64,000 nucleotides of DNA from Antedon bifida. Its lineage: Eukaryota; Echinodermata; Crinoidea; Comatulida; Antedonidae. The notes beneath the pieces were generated by a model. The model was not told where the DNA came from. It made no database searches and saw only the letters and a program-made list of their open reading frames with translations. The DNA lies in contig OY727103.1 in NCBI GenBank assembly GCA_963402885.1, positions 16,580,085 to 16,644,084 of the forward strand. Reading direction: 5' to 3'. Of the stretch, positions 24,900-35,745 are shown piece after piece (within the stretch, counting starts at the first letter, position 1; each line of letters opens with the position of its first letter). The position numbers were made by a program, and so were the translations under genes.

Positions 24900-25239
24900 A
24901 TGTTAATATTATAATAATTTTGAAACATAATGGTACCACCCACACAACCTTCTACTGAATACTATTTCATCACTCAGTTAATATTATAATTATCTTGACA
25001 CAAACAGGTATGACTGTACGAAATCTAACACCTTATCGGACAAGTTAATTTTGCACAAAAAATGTTCCAATTTATTAACGTGAGAATTAGAGTTACTGTG
25101 TACTGGTGGTCTTGTGGTCAGATATGCCATTGCGATGATTAAGTTCCAGACAAAATATGAAAAGTTTTAACGCTTTTCTCAGAGTGGTTGGCCTAGATGG
25201 TCAATTCTCAGTAGGCGGTGGAGCTAGACATCTCCTGGT
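24900..25239. other. Unique sequence, no gene seen
   Basis: A weak tRNA-like segment at about 25097-25150 was judged too poor to call. Nothing else stands out. Confidence 0.4.
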
Positions 25240-25580
25240 ATGAGTGTATTCAAAACGTTACCGATACAAGATCTCGCATTACAAAGCAAGGTACATGCTG
25301 TTCGCCAGGGCATGATTGTTTGGCTCTCGGTTGGGCGGGAATAACGAGGGCCTTTTGTTCTGCCAAGCTCCTTTAAGCAGATTTAATTAGGTCTTTGATT
25401 TCTTTCATTATTTATTGCACACCAGCCGATTAATGAGCTTGCCCTATCACAGCCAGTAACAGCAGAAGTAATTGCTATATAAAAGTGGTTATATAATCAA
25501 CCTCCTGTCGGCGAAATAATTATAAGACACACACAGGCGCGTGGCTGAGACGTTTTGTAACATAAACTCCTTTGTTTAAA
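25240..25580. promoter_or_regulatory. Candidate developmental enhancer / conserved non-coding element
   Basis: This block is balanced in base composition, repeat-free and without an open frame. It packs several transcription-factor words into about 140 bp: CCTTTTGTTCT (SOX-like, 25351), TAATTA (homeodomain, 25384), CTTTGAT (TCF/LEF, 25393), GATTAATGAG (Otx/homeodomain, 25428), and TATATAAAA at 25476. A second GC-richer part with GGCGCGTGGCTGAGACG follows near 25540. This dense motif texture is typical of conserved regulatory elements near developmental genes. Conservation itself cannot be seen here. Confidence 0.35.
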
Positions 25581-25675
25581 TCTAACACTGGCTTCATTAG
25601 TGAATAAGTCAATTGTTGCATGATGGCAAACATATTTACATTGTTCATTATTAAGACAGAGAGTTAAGAGTTCAA

Positions 25676-25735
25676 AAATGCAAGTTGACAGTTGAAAAAT
25701 ACAATTTGAGAAAATGTGAGCTATGAGAAAATTTC
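25676..25735 (-). repeat. Degenerate inverted relative of the 21-bp minisatellite
   Basis: TGCAAGTTGACAGTTGAAAA and GAGAAAATGTGAG correspond to the reverse complement of the array start at about 24664-24720 (AACTTGCACTTTTAACTCAA, CTCACATTTTC). The two lie about 1 kb apart in opposite orientation. Confidence 0.4.
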
Positions 25736-25739
25736 AGGC

Positions 25740-27330
25740 GGCGATTGAGATGGGAAAAGAATGTTAGGAGCACTAGCTCTACCAAAACACCTGCACCATG
25801 GTACAAAAGCAGCACTATGGTACAAAACTTTCATCATGTTATAATATATTCTTTATGGTACAAAATCCATATCTTTGTACACTTTATAAATTAATAACAA
25901 TTCCTAATTTACAAAAAAAGTTCCAGTAGTCAATCACATTACAATAAAGTATATTGACTGTTGTTACTCTGTTTGTAAGATAATAATTATCATTTATGAC
26001 ATGTTTACTTCAAACAAATGTCACTTATGATGAAATAAAAAGTTCCCATCAACATACATAACAAACAAACAATATCAAAATTGTAAACAGAAATTCTATA
26101 CAACATAATCGCTGATGCTATAAATAAACTTGAACAGATGTTACTAAAAATGCCAGACACAAAGTGACAAAGAATAATAGAAATGACCATTCTTCAAAAT
26201 TCATTTTTGGTGTAAATTTTTTTAATATTTGAACATAAAATGTCAAATAGATGTTAGGGGTTTAGAAAAAGTATTGGTAATGTGGGATTAAGAAAAGTGC
26301 CTTAATTAAAGTGGACCAAAAAATGATGAAATGTGCTGAAATGGATGCAGGATGGCGGTATAACTATTGCCACATCAACAGAATGGCCTTTCACACACAT
26401 ATGCTATATGGCCTAGCCTTGAACTTGGGCTTAGGAAGTAGAGCAAGCTATTGAGTAGTAATTCCAACAAGCCAGTCAAGCATGAAGCATTCTGTCTGTG
26501 CATACAGAATGTGAATTTACGCCTATTTAAAATCTGATTGGGTTTGTTAATACAAACGTTATACACTAACATAATATCTACCCATATGTATGTATGCACC
26601 TTGTCTATTGAAAGTTTGTAGTATAATTATGTAAAAATGTGCAAAAGCAAAGGTTTATATATCAACTTTCTCCAAAAGCAGAGTCCTTCATTTGCTGTAA
26701 TTAATTTCAGTATTCTTGATAACAAACCCAGACACAGGACTTTTGAGGTGGCATGAGCTGTTGATTTGACCATAATAGACTTACCTATAATTTTGGTAAA
26801 TAATAATTTTGGGTAGTTTTTTAGAATGTATCCCTATTTTCGTAATTAGGCCAAATTTACATAGAAATTAAGGATGTTGCATAGTACATGAGAATCTTGT
26901 AAATGATGTTATCCAGAGAAGAGAGATAGAGGTAGAAGAGAGATAGAGGTACAGCAGAGATACAGTAGTTATAATCATATGGTACTCCAAAGACTTTGAA
27001 TCACTTGATGATGAATTGTAAAGAAACTTTACACATGTATTCAGAATATGTTGATTTCTCAAATAATGTTACCAACCAAAAATAAGATACGATAATTGGG
27101 AGAGTTGCATTTAGACAAAAAAAGTTATATCAAAATATTAATTCAAACATTATGCAAACAAAACATCAAAATCATCATTATATAAATCACAGTATATTAT
27201 ATAAAAAAAATCCTCAGAAATTAACTTATAGAACAAAAAAATTTTTTTTTTATAATTTGAATTTAAGAATGATTTTCAATGACCTGTTTGAATATATTAA
27301 AGTTTATTACACGAAAAAATAAGTAATTAA
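25740..27330. other. AT-rich unique sequence with one tiny tandem repeat
   Basis: At 26920-26962 a 17-bp AGAGAGATAGAGGTAGA unit occurs about two and a half times. The minus-strand frames at 26005-26190, 26375-26599 and 26868-27062 show no supportable product. Confidence 0.45.
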
Positions 27331-27339
27331 CCCTTGAAT

Positions 27340-27620
27340 TCTGGAAATGAGTAATAAAGCACGCTCATTCGGAAATGAATTTATCAGCTGCACTGTTTTT
27401 TTGAATATTGATTACTCTATGCTAATGAAAAATGTTAATGAACAAAATTGGTTAATTACAGATTGGAATTAAGACTAACCTCAGTTTATCAGTTGGGAAT
27501 AAAGACTGCTGATTGTGAGATGGATTACTGATTTAGTTTATACAGAGGTCACAGCCTTATTATGGTAATTCTATGCTTATAATTACTGCAAAATAACGAT
27601 CAGAAATATCGCATATGAAT
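27340..27620. promoter_or_regulatory. Candidate regulatory block with POU and homeodomain words
   Basis: The segment carries CAGCTG at 27385, a POU-like TATGCTAATGA at 27418, TGTTAATGAAC, TAATTA at 27453, and later CTTATAATTAC and GCATATGAAT. It is free of recognised repeats and of open frames. It is a candidate enhancer by motif texture only. Confidence 0.25.
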
Positions 27621-28695
27621 AGCAACAGTGTATAGGTTTCTTTTAAAGGTAAATATAGTCCTCAGTTTAAGAGACTGAGAGCAGGCAGACAATGCTACAC
27701 CAACCACTCATTACAGGGTTCTCAAGTAGGGCCTACTATGAAAAGGTCCATAATTGCTTCCGAAATTACATAGAAACAAAAACAATTATTTGGCATAAAT
27801 TTATACAACATAATTATTGTCAAAGCAACCACCCAGTACACCAAAAAAATGTCTAACTTCCAGGTTTCGCAATTAAAATATAAAACCGTGCAGAATAAAT
27901 TTTGTTTTCATAAGACTATGCAATTGTCAAGTCAAAAAGTTTTATAGAAAATAGTTTTCATTTTTTTTGCACACTGATCAATATACATATAATTATGGCA
28001 ATAAAAGTTTAATCTCAGATTTATATACAGTATATAATAATAATATAGTGTATTCAAAGATACAGTAATATAAAGATAGTGTCATAAACCTCATTACATT
28101 TTTCAACTATGAACATTAAAGATGCAAAAAGTCAAACAAGAAAAATGATATCAATCATACAATGTCATGAATGTGAGAAATAAGCGATAAATCAAGGGGA
28201 CTTATAACTAAAAGGTGAGACAGAACTAAGTCAACAATCACCTAAGGCCTAGCCTTATGAAACATAATACCCCATTTATGAATAATAAATGCCTCTACCC
28301 AGTACAATGAAACATATATGCTTTTTAATTACTGGGGACTGTATAGTCAGATATGACCCCTAAGTTGTTGTTCACATCTAGTAGAAGTATGCCTGTCTAT
28401 GCCATTTTGTCCTTTTAACATAGTTCATGTGCCAACCTATCTCAGCTACCATACTATGTAAGAAGACATCTGACATACTGTACATGTAATAAATTATCAT
28501 GATTTAATATTTTAACAGTAAAAACCTGGTTGGTGGGACAGTTACTATTAGAATATCTGTTTGTGCAAACCTGGTTCCTACTAGAACACAACAGACTCAC
28601 GGCAGCAGTGCAACATATAGTCGAGGAGTGAACATAGCAATGACAATTTCAGATTAGGATATATATAAGAAACAGGATATACTACCTACTTCAAT
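27621..28695. other. Unique sequence, no gene seen
   Basis: AT-rich DNA without repeats or coding signals. Confidence 0.45.
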
Positions 28696-28866
28696 GATAA
28701 CCCCTTACGTCCCTCAATTATCACCCCATATGTCCCTCAATTATCATCCCATACGTCCCGCAATTATCACCCCATATGTCCCGAAATTATCACCCCATAC
28801 GTCCTGCAATTATCACCCCATATGAATTCAATGATCAGACCATATGTACCTGGATGATCACCCCAC
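28696..28866 (+). repeat. 23-bp minisatellite
   Basis: Seven or so units of TCAATTATCACCCCATATGT followed by CCC, with Y changes at the ATATG/ATACG position and diverged units at the right edge (GGATGATCACCCC). No coding potential. Confidence 0.85.
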
Positions 28867-29747
28867 AATTTATTACAAAAACACTTCCTTTAAAGATTAT
28901 TTCCTTATGTTTTACACACAATTATTGCATTGTTGCTCAACTCAACTGAATATCTAAAATTAACAAGATCCCACCTATGTATCATATCTAAATTTATAAT
29001 CAAGCCTTCCTCACTTGCACAGAATATTGTGCACCCTTCGCCATTGTGAAAACCACCAATATCCACAAACCAAGTACTTTTAGATAATAGGAAATAGCCT
29101 ATACTCCATGTATTGTAAATCCATTGAATAACCCATCTTCAAAAATGATGAAACCTGCAAACCACACCCTCAAATGATATTAACACCACCATAAACAGAC
29201 CGAGTTAATATGTCTTGAACTATTATATATATTTTTTATCTTATTGAGGTAATCTATTTTCAATTTAAATTGGTGCTTCTCCCAAATTCTGATAACACCC
29301 TGGTAACAGTACCTAACCTTTTTCTTTATTTTATTAATATTTATATAAAAATATTACTGTCTGCAAACATGATGAACCATTAACCTCTGCTTTTAATGAC
29401 GACTCAAAATAGCCAATAGCTAGCAAATCGATAAGCACGATTCTGAAATCAATCTCGTTTCAATTCAACAACTTTCATATAATAAATCAATTAAAAGAAA
29501 TACTAAGTGATTTTTGTAAAAACATAAATTAATCAAACTGTGCAATATCGTTACTTGAGAACTGACAAAAATTAATAATTCATTTGTGATTTTATTCCTT
29601 AATTAAAAAGTAAATTTTTCAAAATTTTATAAATTTTATGACAATGAAAATAATTTATGTGTAAATGTATCTCCAAAGACTCCATGGATCAATTATCTGT
29701 TTGTTGTGTAAACAAAATAGAAATAGAAAACTCTATTAATAACAGGG
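28867..29747. other. Unique sequence, no gene seen
   Basis: AT-rich DNA without recognised elements. Confidence 0.45.
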
Positions 29748-30078
29748 ATCCAATACAAATATCCCCTTAATAGAGATATAGTGGTAATATTGTCCCTTAC
29801 TTGTTTCACAGTATAAAGTGTTCCTAAGGACATCCAGAATTGGGGTTCCCCTTTCCCCTGAATAGGTGTCCCAAAGGAGGGGTTCAATTTAAAAATAAAT
29901 TCCACTATACAGTAAAACTCCTATTAAGAGGACACCTTCGGGACCCAGCAAAGTTTATCCTTAAAAAGGGTGTTCCCTGAAAACAGAGGGTGGCTGTAGT
30001 ATAAAATCGATATTATTATTATTCATTTAACTGGAAAATGTCCCCTTGACAGGGGTGTCCCTTGAATAGCTGTATCCA
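29748..30078 (+). mobile_element. Two adjacent Tigger-like MITEs
   Basis: The first (29748-29895) has ATCCCCTTAATAGAGATA, CCCCTGAATAGGTGTCCC and a closing AAAGGAGGGGTTC. The second starts at 29910 after TA with CAGTAAAACTCCTATTAAG, then GGACACCTTCGGGACCCAGC, GGTGTTCCCTGAA and GGTGGCTGTAGTATAAAA. A third tail (GTCCCCTTGACAGGGGTGTC, CTTGAATAGCTGTA) follows at 30039. The second copy is the best guide to the family consensus. The 70-residue frame here is spurious. Confidence 0.7.
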
Positions 30079-31455
30079 ATGTTTATCTATCTTACTGTAT
30101 TAGTATTTTTAAAACAATTAAAAACTAAAAAGTTTTTTTGTTCTCCCGAAATTGTACAGTATAATAAAAAAAAAACATATTTAAAAAAAAATATTTTATC
30201 TTCCACCACCCACACGTCGAGAATTTCAGTCGCTATTACGTACCGCTCCAATAAGCTAGACTATACTAGCATCATAGCCGCTATTAATCTGTCCATTACG
30301 ACCGGTGAAATACTAATATGTAATTTCCGATTGCGATCCTCTGGAGGCCTATTATGGATCTAATACATAATTCGCAATCTACAGTAAAGAGAAATTTCAT
30401 AATGGTGATTTAATGTCATTATGGAACATTATCAGATATTTCCATGTACCTCTTAAACTATTACAGTTTGATGAGATTTTATGTAATTTGGTTTGTGAAA
30501 ATTCACAATGTAAAGGGCAATGATGAAATATAGGAGTAATATAAACACTGATAATAAATGCACGATTTATATATCACATACTGTATTGCTGAAGATATTG
30601 ATGTTGGTATTGATGTCTCTGATCTTGAAACATGAAGACAAATTGAAAAGTTCTGAGGTACTACAAAATTTCCGTAATTATCATGAAAATTTGGTCCATT
30701 TACGGATGTATGGAAATGAAGATAAATACAATGGAAATACATAAAAACTATGCAAAATTATTATTGCATTTAAAATCATGAAACTTTGGTATAAAATACA
30801 ACAATTATGGACCAGCACAGCACGAAAATCCCTTGACCTTCCGTGTTTTCCACAATCGTATGAATGAGTGTTAAAACACAGCGTTGTGGATTTTGTTTTC
30901 ATGATGTCTAAAGCGACCACAAAACTGTAAAAATCGGAAAATCATTCCATGCACACCCAGAATCATGTGCCCATGAAACTGTTCGATATCAATGCGTAAA
31001 ACCATATAAAATATGTGTGCTATATACTATATATTCATGTGTAAAAAAATGTGAAAAAATAAAAACAGTTACCAATAAAATATGCTCATAATTATTAATA
31101 TATAGCATCAGAATATTAATGTAAATTAACTTCTATTATTATCTTATAATTTGAACATTAATTAATTAATTATATTAAAATAATTTTCGCACATTAAATA
31201 AAATAATTGTAGATATTTCGTGGTAAGAATCTAAATGTCCGTTATCATATATGCCATGCACTAAAGAATGTAGGTTGCCAACGGAAAGGTCACTCAGTCA
31301 TACATTAACACAACTAGAACATTTTACATCAATATACTAGATTCCTATGCCAAAACATATATCCACAAGATATGTACAAAGTGGGACATGGCTAAGGGGT
31401 CATAATCACTCACAAATTTCAGACTTTTTTTATTATGTTAATATATTTAACATCC
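30079..31455. other. Unique sequence, no gene seen
   Basis: Overlapping short frames on both strands at 30503-30920 contradict each other. A higher-CpG patch at 30215-30360 (TATTACGTACCGCTCC, TCCATTACGACCGG) has no clear signal. Confidence 0.4.
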
Positions 31456-31624
31456 TTAAGCTCTGTCTTCACTATCAAACTAGTTTGACAAAAAAAAGTG
31501 TGATGTGCCCAATTATGGTAGTGGTATGCTTTAATATGATAGTGATATGACATCATCATGTCCATATATGAGCACATCACATTTTTTTTGTAACATAAAG
31601 TTTGATAGTGTAGACAGAGCCTTA
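31456..31624 (+). mobile_element. CTCTGTCTACAC MITE, copy 6 (near full length)
   Basis: Left end TTAAGCTCTGTCTTCACTAT, right end AGTGTAGACAGAGCCTTA. All family parts are present in order: CTAGTTTGAC, A-run, GTGTGATGTGCCC, two GGTAGTG/GATAGTG modules, GACATCATCATGTCC, ATGAGCACATCACA, T-run and ACATAAAGTTTGATAGTG. Frames on both strands across it are by-products. Confidence 0.95.
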
Positions 31625-32006
31625 GCAATGTACCTTGATTTATTTTTTTCATGATTTGGAAATATCTCTTTTCCCTAAAATATTTCATAAAAAAAGATTC
31701 CTAAATTGTTCCATATTTTTATGACAAAGTTTACAAAAACAGAGGACTTACTTGGACAAACATGGTATACTTGATGGTGTTATAGTTTAAATCATCTCTG
31801 GGATAGTACTGTATTTAATAATATTTTTCATTATTAATTAATTAATACTGTATTACAAATCTGGTCTGGTTTATTAATTAGCGAACCCATTGAAACATAT
31901 ACAACTTCACCAATATAACGATATTAAAGTGAAACAGAGAATTGTATTTTATAAAAGAAGAAAGTTGAGATGGGTACATTTTGACATCAGACTGAAGAAA
32001 GTGTTG
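31625..32006. other. Spacer between two MITE copies
   Basis: AT-rich DNA; no gene seen. Confidence 0.5.
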
Positions 32007-32162
32007 TAAAGCTCTGTCTACACTATCAAACTAGTTTTACAAAAAACGTGTGATGTGCCCAAATATGGTAGTGATATGCCCAAATATGGTACTGATATGA
32101 CATCATGTCCATATGGGTACATCACCTTTTTTGTCACATAAATTTAATAGTGTAGACAGAGA
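32007..32162 (+). mobile_element. CTCTGTCTACAC MITE, copy 7 (near full length)
   Basis: It starts TAAAGCTCTGTCTACACTAT and ends AGTGTAGACAGAG. The centre shows two exact CCCAAATATGGTA modules in tandem, separated by GTGATATG, which exposes the family's modular core. Confidence 0.95.
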
Positions 32163-32940
32163 AAGGAAGGCAATGTTTAATGTGTTCACCAGCTGTGGAA
32201 ATCATTACACATGAAGAGAAAATGAATGTATGTTTGTATATTTGGCAGAAATATTACAAACAAGTGAAAGCTTAAAAATATTCTAAGGAACTTAACATGT
32301 GGTGAAGGAAAAGCAGAGGTTTTATATTGATGTAACAGTTGTAAAATAAGTTGGAAATAGATTTTACATGACCAATTTGGAAGAACTACTTTTGTTGGTT
32401 CACCTTAATCGGAAGGGGTTGTGGAGAAAGGGCAACCTCTGAATGTTGCATGGTTTAACCTATTATTAGGAAACAGCTATTGAGTCCAACAGTCATTCTG
32501 CAAATGACGAAATGTTACTTAGCATGCACAGAATAACTTTTTTTTCGCTAGTGGTACAATACATGCACATTTCAAAAATGTATGCATGCTCACTACCAAT
32601 TGATGTTGTGACAGTTTCTCCATCATACAATTGTTAATTTTGAAGATGTTGCATAATGTCAAACAGTTCAAATACCCCTTGAAAACATGCCAATTTTTCT
32701 TATAAACAATAAAAAAATACCTATACTAATCAAATGATAGAAAATATAATCATTTGGCGACAGTTAGAATAATTCATACAGCCAATGTAATAAAGTTAGA
32801 TCTAGTGTATCAGTTTGTACCAATGCACAGAAAGTGTAAAAAAAAAGTGTTGCTTTTTTTATATTTTGCAAGGTTATTATATTGAATGTATAGCTTTCAT
32901 CATGTTAAGAAGAAAGACTTATTTAGAAGGGGAAAGCTTG
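32163..32940. other. Unique sequence, no gene seen
   Basis: No recognised elements before the minisatellite edge. The 64-residue frame at 32886-33080 enters the minisatellite and the transposon end and is not a gene. Confidence 0.45.
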
Positions 32941-32944
32941 AGGT

Positions 32945-34785
32945 TGATGAGAAAGATCTAGGATGTTGGAAAATATATGATTTTTGGAAAGCGCTACAGG
33001 GCCGTAGCCAGGATTTGTCAAGGGGGGGTTCGGACACTAAGTATTTGGGTCCACTCCCACAACTCCCCCACCCCCGCTGAGGCGAAGCGAATTTTGTTGG
33101 GGGGTGGGGCCTGAGGCGAAGCGAATTTTGTTAAATGACACCCCTAGATGGCCGGAAAAGACACTCTCATGCAGCATGCTACCAATGTGCAAAACGATCG
33201 TACTTGGACTTGTGGACTATTTAAAGGACGATAACATTTTGTTTCCGTATGTTAGATGCGCGTGCTCTGTGCGGAACCGCCGATTGTTTTATCATTTACT
33301 AGGTATTTTATTTTGTTCAATAAGTTCAATGCGAACGTACGTCTAGGAGAAGCCCCGAAAAAAGCACACTGGGTGAAGGCAAATGCAATTCTTATTATAG
33401 CTCTATTTATAATATTTATTTACAGCAATTTGTTGAGGAAATTAAATATGCCAATGTAAATAGGTGATATTGGTGGTGGTCTAGAAAAAAGTAATCGGCT
33501 GCCATAATGTGAACTACAGTACATGGTACCATAGATATTATAGTGTAAAATATTAATATTCACTATAATCCTCTATGATACATTATACTTCATATTCACA
33601 CATAAATACTGATGTATGTTGGAAGGCTATATACTTTATGCATGCTGCCTGACTGCCAGTGATGATCTAAACAATTGGTACGCAGTTGTCTAGCGGTGTC
33701 CTTTGTACGAATCGTTCGTGCCCCAGCTCGCTGTGAGACGCGTCAATATCATGTTACATGCAGGGACCAAACATTTATTTTTCAGGTTAAAATCGGCAAT
33801 TCATTTGCAACTCTTAGAAATTTACAGACACGTATCCCTCGAAGTACGCTCATACAGGGAAGAAGGTGCTGTATGAGTTATTCCGAACGAGTTTACGAAT
33901 TTTTCAAGTACGAACAACTTTTTGTACTGTGTGGGGAACGTATTTGGAGGATTTTCGAAGATGAGGGTGAGGTATTGGCCATGTCGGGGATGGGGGTTCG
34001 CAGTCGGTTAAGGGAGGTTCGCTGTAAAGGGGGTTCGCCCGAACCATAAAAACCCCCCCTGGCTACGGGCCTGCGCTAGGATGTTGGGAAAGATCTAGGA
34101 TGATGGGAAAGATTCAGGATGATGGGAAAGATCTAGGATTTTGGTAACAAGCTAGGATGTTGGGAAAGATCCAGGATATTGGGATGTTGGGAAAGAACCA
34201 GGATATTGGGAAAGATCAAGGATGTTGGAAAGGATCTAGGATGTTAAGAAAGTTTGGAAAGATGTTGGGAAAGATCTAGGATGATGAAAAAGATCTAGGA
34301 TGTTGGGAAAGATCAAGGATGTTGGGAAAGATCTAGGAAGATGGGAAAGATCAAGGATGTTGGGAAAGATCAAGGATGTTGGGAAAGATCTAGGAAGATG
34401 GGAAAGATCCAGGATGTTGGGAAAGATTTAGGAAGATGGGAAGATCAAGGATGTTAGAAAAGATCTAGGAAGATGAGAAAGATCTAGGATGTTGGGAAAG
34501 ATCTAGGAAGATAGGAAAGATCTAGGATGTTGAGAAAGATCTAGGATGTTGAGAAAGATCAAGCATGTTGGGAAAGATCAAGGATGTTGGGAAAGATCTA
34601 GGAAGATGGGAAAGATTCAGGATGTTGGGAAAGATTTAGGAAGATGGGAAGATCAAGGATGTTAGAAAAGATCTAGGAAGATGAGAAAGATCTAGGATGT
34701 TGAGAAAGATCTAGGATGTTGAGAAAGATCAATGATGTTGGGAAAGATCTAGAATGTTGGGAAAGATCAAGGATTTTCAAAATGT
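32945..34785 (+). repeat. 19-bp minisatellite interrupted by the hAT-like element
   Basis: The unit GATCTAGGATGTTGGGAAA and variants (GATCAAGG, GATCTAGGAAGATGGG) run from 34074 to about 34785; a few units also lie left of the transposon at 32945-32996. A higher-order repeat of 208 bp exists: ATGTTAGAAA in the context GGGAAGATCAAGG occurs at 34451 and 34659. This equals eleven 19-bp units less one base, because one unit is 18 bp. No coding potential. Confidence 0.9.
32997..34073 (+). mobile_element. 1.08-kb hAT-like non-autonomous DNA transposon
   Basis: Terminal inverted repeats CAGGGCCGTAGCCAGG and (on the right strand) CAGGCCCGTAGCCAGG bound the element, each followed by a run of G and a GGTTCG word. 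The 5-bp CGCTA is present on both sides (32992-32996 and 34074-34078) as an apparent target duplication. CAGGG ends with a 5-bp duplication would fit a hAT subgroup; this class call is inferred. Inside is a direct repeat of TGAGGCGAAGCGAATTTTGT at 33078 and 33112. The frames of 67 to 124 residues inside show no transposase motif, so it is a deletion derivative. It is clearly more GC-rich than its surroundings. Confidence 0.8.
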
Positions 34786-35165
34786 TAACAAATGTTGGAA
34801 ATATTATTAATTAGAAAACAAAAATAAACAAGACGTTTTATATATTTAGTACATCCACATCATTCTATATTTACTACTACTTAATTGCAGTTGATAGGAT
34901 ATCTCACTAAATGCTATATTTATCAGTCTCTTGCTGTGAACAGAAAAGCTGTATGTGATATATTCAACTGAGCTTTTTCCCATCTAAATTTAGCATTCAA
35001 TAAAGTGTATACCGCAAATAGATTAATACCAGCTATGAATAAGTATAGAATTAAGATACAAATTCCATGGCTATAAATAACTACAAACAAAAGATTAAAA
35101 CTAAATAAGAAAAATCAATTGATGAATACTAAGATAAAATTAAACTATGATTTATGAATAATCAC
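34786..35165. other. Unique AT-rich spacer
   Basis: No gene or repeat recognised. Confidence 0.5.
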
Positions 35166-35326
35166 AAAAAATCTCTATTAAGGAGATATTTTGTTTGTTC
35201 TCAAATGTGTTCCCTTAATAGAGGTTAGCTGTAGTGTATATATTTACATATATTTCCCATTGTTCGGTGGCCTCTTAATAATAGTGTGTCCGCTGAATAG
35301 GAATATTCCAAAGTGGGGTTCTACTG
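35166..35326 (+). mobile_element. Tigger-like MITE
   Basis: CTCTATTAAGGAGATATTTT begins a worn left end; TGTTCCCTTAATAGAGGTTA and GCTGTAGTGTA lie inside; the right end reads GTGGGGTTCTACTG followed by TA. Same family as 29910-30010. Confidence 0.65.
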
Positions 35327-35745
35327 TACTTAAATGATGATGATCATCTAACTAGATTATCTTATTTTATTTTATTTGTGATCTAATATATTAAACTGGA
35401 TATAAATACTATTATCTTCAATCTGATGATAGTTAGCAAGAATATGTCAAAAAGTTAGAAATAGAGGAATGAATACGAATTTAATAAAAGATAGATTGGC
35501 ATATAACACGCAATCATGCATCACTTTGCGTAAAAAATCAAAATTTGACAAAAAGCCTTTAATATAAAATATACCTGAAAAGCGATGAATACCACAAAGT
35601 TTGAAATTTTGTGCAAAGTGTGAAAAAAACTATTGGTCCAATTGGTTTATACACGTATCCTGGGATTTTCACGTACAAGCTTTCTCTAAAACAATTCTGA
35701 GCTCCTCAAAATGTTTTAGTGTGTGTGTCGCTACATACTAAAAGT
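35327..35745. other. Unique spacer
   Basis: No gene or repeat recognised. Confidence 0.45.

Noticed and set aside
23810..25150. tRNA-like segments at 23810-23880 and 25097-25150
   Set aside because: A- or B-box-like words are present but stems do not pair and one box is missing in each.
33675..34049. 124-residue frame inside the hAT-like element
   Set aside because: No transposase motif, no true ATG context, and it runs into the G-rich terminal repeat; the element is a deletion derivative.
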